From contig OY804576.1 in NCBI GenBank assembly GCA_963680875.1, forward strand, positions 73,909,668-73,973,667: 64,000 nt of DNA. The letters run 5' to 3'. This DNA is from Bathymodiolus brooksi (Eukaryota > Mollusca > Bivalvia > Mytilida > Modiolidae). The notes under the pieces were generated by a model. It saw only the letters and a program-made list of their open reading frames with translations. It was not told where the DNA came from and did no database searches. This document shows, one piece after another, positions 1-11,800 of this stretch. Within the stretch, counting starts at the first letter, position 1, and every line of letters begins with the position of its first letter. Made by a program: the position numbers and the translations under genes.

Positions 1-722
1 TTTCAGAGGAGAAGATTTTTTTTAAATTTCATCCCCCCTTTTTTATAATTTGCATAATCGGCAAAAGTTCAAAGTTCATAAAAAATCCTGTAATACATGC
101 TAAAAAGCTCATCATTATGCTTACACAGTTCAAATTTGGGCACATTCTGGCTTAAAATAGAGCAGTTTTGGCCATTTGAAGAAATTTCTATTTTTAGTAA
201 CAGCGGCCATCTTGAATGGAGGGCGGGACTGTCGGACACAATTTTGAAAGGGAACCACCCATGGACCATCCCTGCCAGGTTTGGTTTAATTTGGTTCAGC
301 GGTTTCTGAGGAGAAGATTTAAATGTGATCTTTAATCAAAATATGCCTAATTTGCATAATCGGTATATATCGGCTGAAAGAAAAATTTCACAGAAAAACG
401 CGGAATACATGTTAAACTACTCATTGCCATGTAGCTGCAGTTAAAATTTGAGCTCATTTTGACTTGCACTAAAGCAGCAATGGACAATTAAAATTTCATC
501 CCCCCTTTTTTCTATTTTTAGCTTGGCGGCCATCTTGGTTGGAAGTCGGGATCACCGGACACATTTTTGAAAGGGGGCCATCCAAGGATCATTCCACCAA
601 AGTTTGGTTGCAATTGGTCCAGTGGTTTCTGAGGAGAAGATTAAAATGTGAAATGTTGACGGACGACGACAGACGAAAAGAGATGACAATAGCTCACATG
701 GCCTAAAGGCCAGGTGAGTTAA
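1..722 (+). mobile_element. Helitron-like family B, right end (truncated by window edge)
   Basis: Several diverged units containing GGCCATCTTGG and GGACACAATTTTG are followed by a GACGGACGACG stretch, the hairpin GGCCTaaAGGCC and a GGTGAGTTAA end. The same right end recurs at 8539 and 21178. No protein is encoded. Confidence 0.75.
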
Positions 723-1025
723 AAAGACATATAGACTTTGAAAAAGACACCGGGTGTCATGAAAAGGGCACAGGGCGTCACTTGAAAAAGGGCAGGTAGT
801 CCGCCCTGTGAAAAGGACCTCGCTGGAACACTGCCCAGTACAAGGATGTTCCAGATGGATCAGTCATAAAAATGAACATACAACTGACCAAAATGTTTTG
901 CCATACCAAGGTCCCCAGGTCTTTGCCAGCTTTCAATTATTCAACAATGTGAAAATTACTGAACAAATTGTATGCAGTCCAAAAACCCCAGTCTTGTAAT
1001 CTTATTCAAAATCCATGTTTGAGGG

Positions 1026-1205
1026 TTTTTGTGTTTAACGCCACTTTCAACAATATTTCAGTTATCTGTTTTATTGGTGGAGGAACCAGAGTATCCTAAG
1101 AAAACCACAAACCTTTCACAAGTCACCGACAAACTTTATCACATAATGTTGTATCGAGTACACCTTGCCCGAGAGGGATTTGAACTCACCAAGTGGTGAG
1201 GTGGG
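1026..1205 (-). repeat. tRNA-derived SINE, family 1, partial
   Basis: Body of the SINE seen complete at 61612-61875; minus-oriented. It shares TTCAACAATATTTCAGTTAT and GGTGGAGGAA. The tRNA-like head is cut off after a degenerate B box. Confidence 0.65.
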
Positions 1206-1399
1206 TTTATAGTGCTTGAGGCCACTTTCAACAATATTTCAGTTATATCGTGGCATTCAGTTTTATTGATGGAGGAAACCGGAGAAAACCACCAACCTGT
1301 CGCAAGTTACCGACAAACTTTATATCACATATTTTTGTATCGAAAACACTATGCCATGAACGGGATTCGAACTCACAACTGATAGGCACTGATTGCATA

Positions 1400-2507
1400 C
1401 TGTAAATTCAGAAATTATTGCGATTCCTCAACCGCCGACAAAAATGCGAGGTTTAATTATTGCGACGCTCCAAGATAAAGAAAAAAAATTGAGGTAAATT
1501 TTATCTAAACGTGCGTTTTTGTTTTCGTATTTGTATGTCGTTAATCCCCTTGCAAGCCACGTGTCATGTTTACCTTTAATTAAAGTGGATACACATTTCC
1601 CTTTGTACACACATTTTTCACGTGAATGAGAATCTAGAAAGGTTTCCACATGTTGGTAATATATTATCGATCAAAGCGTGCTTTTGGGGATCTAGAAACT
1701 TTTGTAACAGGTGAACTTTAGTCAGTCACGTGCCGAGTCGACAGTACTTGAATATCCGAAGGCTTGGGTGATATAAAGGTTAATGAAATTTCAAAGAAAG
1801 ATCAATTGAAGTGTACAAAATATATTGGTAAACAAAAACGGCAGTTTAAAAGAATTATGGCTTGTATGAATCTTTTATCGGAACAAGCTCAGTTTTACAA
1901 ACAAATTTTAGTCGGCTTTTTTTCAAAGTGATATTTTAAAATAAAATATTGCTCAATTAACTTTACAGTAATTAGAAATTTAAAAAATGCCATAAATAGA
2001 TGAATTTTTGGGGGAGCAATCATTGACGTTTCAACATGTCTATGTGGAAGTTTGTCACTAAGAAACGCACTCCAGATGACATTGTCTTTCATCTACCAGA
2101 CCCTGCTAAAGCTACAAGCAAAGAAGCTGCTGATAAAATGAAAGCTGCCAATACCGAGATCGTCAATGCCCTTGCCAAAACAAAACAACCATGATCACCA
2201 AACGTGGGGTTAAAAGAAAATCTGCCAATAACAGACGTTTATTTTGTCCTTAAGACATATTTACACAGGAAATTGTAATCAAAACAATCAATAAACCCGT
2301 ACACGCTTCACCACTTCCTAGGTGTCAGTAATCTAGAATATGCACCTGTCGATCTTACTTGTGTAAGAAAAGGGAGATAAATCAAACAGAAACTGGACAA
2401 GAAAAAGAGCATTAAAAATACGAGGAGGTTTAATTATTGCGATCGCCGACCAGTCAGTCACATTTTTAGCAATTATAAAAACATCGCATTAATTTCTGAA
2501 TTTACAG
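1400..2507. mobile_element. TIR DNA transposon with TA target site, 1108 bp
   Basis: Ends are inverted: left CTGTAAATTCAGAAATTA, right its complement with one mismatch in about 24 bp. TA flanks both sides (1398-1399, 2508-2509). Subterminal copies of GAGGTTTAATTATTGCGA-type sequence occur near both ends. TA duplication points to the Tc1/mariner-pogo group, but no transposase catalytic motif is visible. Confidence 0.75.
2036..2194 (+). CDS. 52-residue ORF inside the TIR element, function unknown
   Basis: ATG to TGA; begins MSMWKFVTKKRTPDDIVF and continues with a Lys/Ala-rich helical stretch ending LAKTKQP. Coding-like composition in an otherwise AT-rich element suggests the remnant 5' end of a transposase or accessory gene. 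No family recognised. Confidence 0.35.
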   Translation: MSMWKFVTKKRTPDDIVFHLPDPAKATSKEAADKMKAANTEIVNALAKTKQP

Positions 2508-2565
2508 TATTTAGTTGTAAATCCAACTACCATATGATAACCACTACGACGACACCTTTGTTTTT

Positions 2566-3238
2566 AAGGTTGTACATAAGATTTATTTCATATAGAATTA
2601 AAATTAAAACAATTAGTTTGGGTATTTATAATTTTATTGTTGTCTGCAGTTCACAGATCTAATAATAATAAAAAAACAATGATGAAATGAACCAGTCTAG
2701 ATGACATTAATAACATCTAAACAAAAATTTCAATGAATATGTTTTGAATAAATGAAGATCTACTTAAATAATAAATTACACGACAATGAGACATGTCAAT
2801 TGGATTGGCTGATTTATACAATGTCATATGAAATCAACAATGATTGATTGATTGTTTAACGTCATGTTAGCAAGTATTTCAGCTGTTGTCATGACGATAA
2901 CAAGTAAACAAACAATAAATCAAATGAAACAGACAATGTCAATATATATTGATATATTGAAACATGAATCAAAATGTGAGATTTTTTTAAAGAAACAATT
3001 ATAGAATATCAAAATACTCCATATTCTGGCTTTGCTTTGATAATTAAGCAACAAACTAATTAGGCATGTATTGAAAACAAGAATCTAACCATTATAAATC
3101 AAATGTACCACGGTTCTACAAACCAATGGTGTAGACTATTTATAAGTTTAATCACTTACAGAATGTCTTACTAAACTAGAAAAGAAGTATGCCCCTGCAC
3201 TTGATAATTATAGACAGTTGTTTTGTTAGGAGTGATTT
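2566..3238. other. Non-coding, AT-rich
   Basis: Nothing recognised except a short SINE family 2 fragment near 2842-2905 (TTTAACGTCA, ATTTCAGCTG). Confidence 0.4.
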
Positions 3239-3239
3239 T

Positions 3240-3645
3240 AAAAAAATGAAGTGTGTCTGCAAGACACAAATGATGCCCCCGCCTGACCATAAGAAATTAT
3301 AAACAAGTTAACCTCCATTAAGTGCATAAACATCATACAAAATATTAAAGCTGTAGCTCCAAAACTGTAGGAGATAGCCTGACAAACCATGTATCTATAT
3401 CCGGATGGACGAACAAAATGACTTAAGTCCAACTACCTGTCATTTTGAGAATATTTGAAGAAAATCAAAATCCTGTGGACATGCACACCTCCATTATGTG
3501 TATAAACATCCTACAAAATATTAAAGCTGTAGCTCCAAAACTAGGAGGTGACAGCCGGACAAACCATGTATCTATATCCAGCCGGACAGGGGTAAATTAA
3601 TATGCCCCCCCCCCCCCCCCCCCCCATGTCGCGGGGGAAATAACA
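3240..3645 (+). mobile_element. Helitron-like family D copy, two internal units
   Basis: Left hairpin GTGTCTgcaAGACAC followed by ATGCCCCCGC; right end with a run of 21 C (3605-3625) and GTCGCGGGGG, complementary to the left. Two internal units about 177 bp apart share AAATATTAAAGCTGTAGCTC. Confidence 0.65.
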
Positions 3646-4011
3646 AATATTATATTCCTACTGTGTGTAGTTGTGTAGTTTTGGTTCATGATTACTAAAT
3701 TATTGTCTTTTACAAATTACCAAATAAAATTTTGTTTTTGATGATACACACCCAAAATGATTATTAGAACTTCATTAAACATAAAATATAATTTTTTTTT
3801 ATTAAAACAAATTAAAGAAATGCAAATTGCAAATTATTCTATTGATATAACAAATTGAACATGTATAATTAAAACAAGTAAAATTCTAGTTTATATATTC
3901 AAGAGCTGCTCTGTATTGAATGAGAATGTTTAAGTCAGTGACAAAAAAATAGCTTAAACAGTGGGATGCCATTTGCAATTCAGTTATCAAAATAAAGTGA
4001 AACAGTTACTA

Positions 4012-4052
4012 ACAGGATGAACTGTGAGCTAATGCTCACTTATGATACCGTT
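4012..4052 (+). mobile_element. Helitron-like family A, left-end fragment
   Basis: GATGAACTGTGAGCTAATGC and the following TCACTTATGATACC are the family A left end (hairpin GTGAGC/GCTCAC); the rest is missing. Confidence 0.6.
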
Positions 4053-4524
4053 TTTTAGATTGAGATAAAGTTATTTCCAGCCTTAAGCTTAAATGTACAA
4101 ATAAATGAATGATATTTGGAAATGAATATATATTACCACTTGATAAACTATCCTTTCCATAACACATAAATGTATTAATTAAGGGAAATTTGAATGAGGT
4201 TGACATATATATTAACCTTAGAATAAACATATCATAATACAATGAATGTCAATAATGCCTGAATTTATTACATGAATCAATGGTCTGATTTTTAGTTTTG
4301 ATTTTGAAAATCTTAATGTGAAAATTTTGTTACAAACCGTGACAACGATCTTATTTACTGGTAACATTTTACCTGATAAAAAGGAATACACATTTTTTTA
4401 ACACAGTACAACAAATTTTTTTTTTTTTACATTTTAATGAATGATAACATATTACGAGATGCATCATATCAAATATGTAATGAGAAAGAAAAAAACATGA
4501 TTATTATACATGTACAATAATATA

Positions 4525-4646
4525 CAATTAATTAGTCTTTGTGAGGTCAATAGCAGGTAATGTGGACCCAAGGCCAGGTCAAGTCACCTTGAGTCACAGG
4601 TCAATGGTCCTCATTTCCTGCTATTTACCTCACAGAGTAATTAATT
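4525..4646. repeat. Foldback, about 42-bp arms
   Basis: Left arm CAATTAATTAGTCTTTGTGA mirrors right arm TCACAGAGTAATTAATTG, with further matches (ATAGCAGG / CCTGCTAT, GGACC / GGTCC) on both sides of a loop of about 38 bp. Probably a MITE or inverted microduplication. Confidence 0.7.
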
Positions 4647-5329
4647 GTTTTATGACAACTCTTTTTTCTTAATGCTGCAAGTTTATTGGAGAACCATCAA
4701 ATAACATTTTTAGTCTATTTTGATAGAACTTGGACTGAACCCATGATTGCATCTGAACATGACAAATCATGCTTTTTGAAATACAAGTGATGAAAGCCAC
4801 CATTTTGTTTTTGGGTGGAGTCAATATTGCTAGTTCATATTTATCACATGATCAATAATGACTCCATCATAGGTCATACTGTCAAAGCAAATTGCAGGTC
4901 ACATGATCAAAAGAGCCAATAGGAAACATGTATTAAGCAATACCTATTAATGAGGTATAATAACAACCCTTACTAAATCTTACAATCGACCCTGACTTGA
5001 CCCCAAAATGTATATAAAGTGGTCCTCCTTCAATACACATAAAATCTGATAACAACATATATATGATAAATGTTATGCTAGAGTTTCTATGAAATTTTGA
5101 GATCTAAAAGTGAACATGGTTAAATCTGGTACATGAAAATATACAGTGCTTTGTAGACCAAGCCCAAATAATATTCAAATTTTGGTGCCAAATTCATTTC
5201 AAATGAAGACTTACGACATTTGACTATGGACTATACAACTGACAGAGATCACCTTGCCATTAATCTTAAATAATCTATGATTTTACTGAGTCTACTGAAA
5301 TTGTAGTGCTGAATGTAACTCTTTTGTTT
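4647..5329. other. Non-coding, nothing recognised
   Basis: AT-rich sequence without long ORFs, strong repeats or coding similarity. Confidence 0.4.
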
Positions 5330-5733
5330 TAACTAGTATATACCCCCCCGCTCCCCACATCTGTCCAACCTATTTCCATAACCAAAACATTATTGTTTTT
5401 CCGACCAAAAATGAAAGGGATCCTCCTCTCTTCACCGGTAAGCTGCTGATAAAATTTCAAAACATTCTGAGAAACACTACTCAAGTTATCATACGACATA
5501 GGGTAAAAATCCTATTTTCCATCATATCAAGTCCAATAACGCTGGAATGGCAAAAGTGAAAATCGTCAAAAATGAAAGGGATCCTCCTCCCTTCACCAGT
5601 AAACAGCTGATAAAATTTTAAAAGATTCTAAGAAACACAACTCAAGTTATTGTACGACATAGGATTTGTCTACAGACGGATGGACATGGTGAAACTAGTA
5701 TACCCCCCTACAACTTCATTGCGGGGGGTATAA
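5330..5733 (+). mobile_element. Helitron-like family E copy, two internal units
   Basis: Left end ACTAGTATATACCCCCCCGC; right end with GGATGGACATGG and GCGGGGGGTATA, complementary to the left. Two units 161 bp apart share AATGAAAGGGATCCTCCTC. Confidence 0.65.
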
Positions 5734-6403
5734 ATATCTTTGGGTGGAGGTCCACCCTTATCTGATGAATATTTCAACTATTGAGTTTACAGCCTTGTTG
5801 AAGAACACTCCATTTTATTATGATAAATTGATATGTAGAAAAAAATTTAATAGACATATATTACCCCACAATGAATAAATATAGAATTTTCACCCTGTTA
5901 AACTTACTGTACAGAAATGCTATATTTACAGAGTGACAACCTATATGCCCATTGCTTAGACATATTTACTAATGGCATAGTGAAATATTTGCATCACATA
6001 TTTACAAAAACTAAACAAAAAAAACCACAAACATAGAGAACACATTTCTTTTTACATCTATAACTTTCTTACTATTTACAAATTTACAAAGAACAATGTA
6101 CATTCCATTGATTGAACAATGAAAAACACTAAATTATATTCAAATTCTGAAATACAGTCTCTACAATAATGCCAAATGAAGAATTGAATATATTTCTCAA
6201 CATTGAATTACCTTCCAACACAAGGTTTTAAACACATGACAGCGATGAAAATAAATAATCTTCTAAACATATAAGATAATGAAGAATGTTTCTATAGGAC
6301 ACCTGTGCCTCACATTTGCCATAGAATTTGGATGTTCTCAGATTAAATCAACTGGTCCCGAAATTTGATATTCTATCATAATAATTTCAGTAATTGATGA
6401 AAC
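5734..6403. other. Non-coding downstream of XPO1
   Basis: AT-rich; no repeat family or coding sequence recognised. It could hold the distal 3' UTR of XPO1 if the Helitron-like copy is transcribed through. Confidence 0.35.
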
Positions 6404-8539
6404 CAGAGGCTCCCAGGAGCCTGTAATCGCTCACCTGGATCAAAGCTGCTTTCAATAACAACACAACTGCACTGTGGCGGCCATCTTGGTGGGAGAGCGT
6501 GACTGCCGGACACAATTTTGGAAGAGGACCATCCAATGTCTATTCCATCAAAGTTTGGTTCTAATTGAGCTACTGGTTCCAGACAAGATGGTTTTTATGT
6601 GAATTTCCCATAGGGTCCTATGTTAAACTAAGTACAGCTGTGCAGCCATCTTGGTCAGAGGGCGGGACCACCAGACACAATTTTGGAAAAGGACCATTCA
6701 ATGACTATTTTATCAAAGTTTTATTCCAATTGAGCAACTGGTTCCAGACAAGAAGATTTTTATGTGAATTTCCCATAGGTTCCTATGTTAAACTAAGCTC
6801 AGCTGTGGGGGCCATCTTGGTCGAAGGGCCGAATCACCCGACATATTTTTGGAAGAGAACCTTCCAATGACTATTTCATCAACATTTAGTTCTTATTGAG
6901 CAAATGGTTTCAAACAAGAAGATTTTTATGGGAATTTCCTATAGGGTCCTATGTTAAATTAAGTTCGGCTGTGGTGGCCATCTTGGTCGGAGGTCTGAAA
7001 TGCTAGACATAAATTTGGAAGGGGACCACCCAAGGATCATTTCAGCAAAGTTTGGTTGAGATTGGCTCAGTAGTTACAGAGGAGAAGATTTTTTTAAATT
7101 TCATCCCCCCCTTTTTTCTACTTTTAGCTTGGTGGCCATCTTGGTTGGAAGTCGGGATCACCGGACACAATTTTGGAAGGGGGCCATCCAAGGATCATTC
7201 CACCAAAGTTTTGCTGTAATTGGCCCAGTGGTTTCTGAGGAGAAGATTTTTATGCGAATTTCCCATAGGGTCCTATGTTAAGCTAAGTTCGGCTGTGGGG
7301 GCCATCTTGGTCGAACCACCGGACACATTTTTGGAAGAGAACCATCCAATGACTATTTCATCAAAATTTTGTTCTTATTGAGCAAATGGTTTCAGACAAG
7401 AAGATTTTTATGGGAATTTCCCATAGGGTCCTATGTTAAATTAAAAGTTCGGCTGTGGTGGCCATCTTGGTCGGAGTTCTGAAATGCCAGACACAATTTT
7501 GGAAGAGGACCACCCAGGAATCATTTCAGCAAAGTTTGGTTGAGATTGGCTCAGTAGTTTCAGAGGAGAAGATTTTTTTTTTATATTTCATCCCCCTTTT
7601 TTTCTAATTTGCATAATCGGTCAAAATCGGCAAAAGTTCAAAGTTCATAAAAAATCCTGTAATATATGTTAAAAAGCTCATCATTATTGCTTCTACAGTT
7701 CAAATTTGGGCACATTCTGGTTTAAAATAGAGCAGTTTTGGCCATTTGAAGAAATTTCTATTTTTATTAACGGCGGCCATCTTGGATACAAGACGGTGCT
7801 GACGGACACAATTTTGAAAGGGACCCACCCTGCCAGGTTTGGTTTAATTTGGTTCAGCGGTTTCAGAGGAAAAGATTTAAATGTGATCTTATATAAAAAT
7901 ATGCCTAATTTGCATAATCGGTATAAATCGGCTGAAAGAAAAATTTCCCAGAAAAACCCGGAATATATTTTAAACTACTCATTGCCATGTAGCTGCAGTT
8001 AAAATTTGAGCTCATTTTGACTTATACTAAAGCAGCAATGGACAATTGAAGAAATTTCTATTTTTAGTAACAGCAGCCATCTTGAATGGAGGGCGGGGCT
8101 GTGAGACACAATTTTGAAAGGGACCCACCCTGCCAGGTTTGGCTTAATTTGGTTCAGTGGTTTCTGAGGAGAAGATTTAAATGTGATCTTTTATCAAAAT
8201 ATGCCTAATTTGCATAATCGGTATAAATCGGCTGAAAGAAACATTTCACAGAAAAATGCGGAATATATGTTAAACTACTCCTTGGCATGTAGCTGCAGTT
8301 AAAATGGACAATTAAAATTTCATCCCCCCTTTTTTCTATTTTTAGCTTGGTGGCCATCTTGGTTGAAAGTCGGGATCACCGGACACAATTTTGGAAGGGG
8401 GCCATCCAAGGATCATTCCACCAAGTTTGGTTGCAATTGGCCCAGTGGTTTCTGAGGAGAAGATTAAAATGTGAAATGTTGACGGACGGACGAAAAGTGA
8501 TGACAATAGCTCACTTGGCCTAAAGGCCAGGTGAGCTAA
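6404..8539 (+). mobile_element. Helitron-like family B, full-length copy (about 2.1 kb)
   Basis: Left end CAGAGGCTCCCAGGAGCCTG (hairpin GGCTCC/GGAGCC) then CGCTCACCTGG; right end hairpin GGCCTaaAGGCC, then CCAGGTGAGCTAA, complementary to the left. About a dozen internal units, the first four spaced 165-166 bp. No transposase. Short ORFs in it are by-products of the repeat. It lies 129 bp past the XPO1 stop. Confidence 0.8.
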
Positions 8540-8667
8540 AAATTCCATGCTAATTAATGAAATTATTTGAAAACTGGACTATGTTACAGAATAAATTACA
8601 ACTATGGCAAATAATGATGTCCTGACGTTGGAATAAAAATTCATGGAGAGAAATAGTTGATGAAATG

Positions 8668-8814
8668 TCAATCCTGCATTTCTTCTGGAATTTCATGTGG
8701 ACCAATAATACCAGGAACAGACAACTGTTGTTTACGTTTCTCATCCTGTGCCGATTTGATGGCTGTTTCTCTTTCTTCCAGGAACAGATCTTCATTATCT
8801 TCACCAGCGAATTC
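8668..8814 (-). CDS. XPO1: XPO1 exon 23, terminal (residues 1028-1075)
   Basis: Reads [20 protein letters not shown], then [18 protein letters not shown] and TGA (8668-8670). The family's acidic tail is kept. The 3' UTR continues below 8668, but a Helitron-like copy begins 129 bp after the stop and I could not place a poly(A) site. Confidence 0.97.
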   Translation of the reverse strand, partial: EFAGEDNEDLFLEERETAIKSAQDEKRKQQLSVPGIIGPHEIPEEMQD

Positions 8815-11800
8815 CTGTAACCATAAAAAGAATTTTATATATATATATAATAAAAATCATAAAAATTAACCATACCTGGCAACAACTTCCTCCCTCCCAT
8901 ACAAAGCTGACTGCTTGAATACAGCTACCAGCCCAATATTTCGCGCCGAGTGAATATTGTATAAAAATAGGCAACCATTTATTCCAGTAATATCACAGAG
9001 ACAAATTATTGTCAGTTGAAAAGCAGATGTCTTCTTGTGCTAGCTCACTATGGCAACATTAAATAAGCATGTCCCATTACCAGGACACATCATCCAACTC
9101 CTAGTTTCACCATTTCTTGCAACATGTCATTTATTCTTGCTTAATAGAGAAGTACCAATTTTACAGCTTTTGGTGTGACCCATGCTGGAATTAAAGACAG
9201 ATTTCCCCATACCTCAGGTATCAGGCTAACCATAACAACATATGGAGGTGGTTAACTGGGTTGAAATTAGATCAGTCAGTGGGTCATGCATGTATGCAGT
9301 CCACAAGGATTTATTATTTTGTAGCAACCCCTCCCTTTTTTTTCTTCTTTTTTATCAAAAGCAGTCTTCCAGAGAACTAGCCATTTTGTCATGTACATTT
9401 GAAAGATGATATTAAATTGAAATAGGGACACTTCAAGTCTGGCAAACTAAATCCTAAATGTTGTTAAGCAATGTCCACATTTTACTAGCAAATTTCAATC
9501 AAGTCAAGACAAATCCTATCTTTTCAAGATCTTTTGTACAAATAGAAAAAATTTAAATTGCAACAACCAACTAGAGAAAGTTGATCTGGTGATAACAGTT
9601 ACCCCTGCATTCCAAATTTTGAATGAGGCAATGAAAGGAATGAAACATGTGATTTATCTTACAACTTATTCATTTCATGGCCATCAACAATCTACAAATT
9701 CTTGTAATTGACAATGTAGTAAACTTTTTATTGCTTGCCAAATTAATCTAAATCAGATTACCTGTAATCATTTCCTTTTTTCTTTCACTATTTACATCAA
9801 AACACTGATTATAAGACATATGATGGAAACACTTGTAATGAAGGAATGCTGAGAAAAGTGAACTGGTGTAACAATTACTTATGAACAGTAAATGTGAGGG
9901 GGGGGGGGGGGGGGGTCGGAAGGCACTTTTATTTTTCACCCTCCATGCATCAAATTTTCAAAATCATAACCCCACCCTACACAAAATATAAATTATTACT
10001 ATACCCACCATGCATCAAATTGAATTGATAACCAAAAATGTGAAAAACATTTTGGTTGAAAATGTTTTGCTTTTCAAATACTGTATTCGACCTAATAAGC
10101 GCCCCCTACCAATATTCCTTTAGGCACCCCCTTTCTACATGTGTTTGGTTCATGGGAAGGTTTTTCAAAAAACAAAATAGGTTTAGTTTATTTTTTCTGT
10201 AGTCCATCTGCTGATGTTGTTTTCCATTCTGGCCATGCTACCGGAAGTGATTTAATTGAGCGAAACGGGAGATAACTCTAGAAGAACTACACTTTCGGTT
10301 AGTAGAAAACCGCTGTAGTCACGATTAAAAGACACAAAAATCCGTGATTTTTTTCATTTACACGTTGATTTTACGTTCTTATAAATTTTCAGGATACGAG
10401 AAACCCACAATGCATAAAATCGAAATTAATTCATGACCCACCATGGATAATTTTCAAACTGACTTGACCCCCACCAGGCATCAAATTTTAATTGCACTGC
10501 CTTCCGACCCCCCTATACATTTATTTCTGGAATAGCCCTTAACCTGTATTATATGGTACACAGCAATGTGTGAAAGTTTGAAAAGATTTGGTTGAGCGGT
10601 ACTTTAATTATTATCCGGAAATCAAGTGTGAAGGACGGACATGAGGATCCCTATATACCCCCGACTTTCGTCCATAGGGGGGAAAACAACCTGTTTCTTG
10701 TGATTCATCTTTATGATATCTTTGATCTGTGACTTAGTTTAATCAACTTACCCTAATCTGAACCAAGAAATCTCGCAGGTGTTCTTTGAAAGCAGGAATA
10801 TCTTGGTCAAAACTAAACAGTCCCTCGATGAATACTTTGATTTGTGGCCTACAAATATTATTCAAATAAATTGTAAAATCATTTACAAAGGAAAACAATA
10901 ATTTACTGGACATAACAATAATAATAAACAAATATTATAATACAACTTATACAGATCAGCTTTACCCATCAAGTTTATCAAGAGTCACTAGTTTATTTTC
11001 TGAAAATTAAACAAGATATAATGCCTTTGAACAAATCAGAATTGTATGTAACATTTCTTAACACCAGCCTATTTATATTCAAACTATCTGCACATCTTAT
11101 TCCTGATATCACATTAATTAAAGGCATATTGTCTACCAAAATCCTAATTTTTTCATACCCAAAATTATTGTCGTTTTCCGTACTGAACTTCATAAAGCAA
11201 GATGAACTGTGAGCTAATGCTCACTTATGATACCCCCGCCCTTCGGCAAACAGGCAGTAGGAATCTGACGGGTCCAAAAACGCTTCCCACGATATGGGGT
11301 ACCTATATAAAGCTTGTGACCAAATATCAGGTTTCTGCCATCAATAGTGGCTGAGAAAAATGAACACATATGTTCAATGTGTATAAAAATCAGAAGTCGG
11401 CAAACAGGAAGTAGGAATCTGACGGGTCCAAAAACGCTTCCCACGATATGGGGTATCTATATGGAGCTTGTGACCAAATATCAGATTTCTGCCATCAATA
11501 GTGGCTGAGAAAAATGCGACGAAAAATGAGCATATATGTTCAATGTGTATAAAAATCAAAAGTCGGCAAACAGGAAGTAGGAATCTGACGGGTCCAAAAA
11601 CGCTTCCCACGATATGGGGTATCTATATGAAGCTTGTGACCAAATATCAGATTTCTGCCATCAATAGTTGCTGAGAAAAATGTGACGAAAAATGTGCATA
11701 TTCAGTTGACTCTCGTTATCTTGAATTCGATGGGACCATGGAAAAAATTCGAGTCAACCGTAGTTCGACTCAAGAGGAGCTACGAAGATACCGGAAGTGT

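Larger units (their letters stand above)
1206..2565 (-). repeat. SINE family 1 copy split by a TIR element
   Basis: The SINE body runs 1206-1399, breaks off in its head at GATTGCA, and resumes at 2508 with TTTAGTTGTAAATCCAACTA. The missing middle is a TIR element (1400-2507). Complete copies at 29510 and 61612 show the uninterrupted order. Confidence 0.8.

Noticed and set aside
3605..3625. Homopolymer runs (also 9898-9915, 47886-47898) as functional G-quadruplexes
   Set aside because: Likely slippage products at repeat borders and prone to sequencing error; no supporting context.
6565..6870. Repeated 101-residue ORF, also at 18723-19028
   Set aside because: Translates Helitron-like internal units; identity between copies reflects the repeat, and neighbouring units carry stops.
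8540..8667. XPO1 poly(A) site
   Set aside because: I saw no convincing AATAAA on the minus strand between the stop and the Helitron-like copy; candidates further down cannot be ranked without transcripts.
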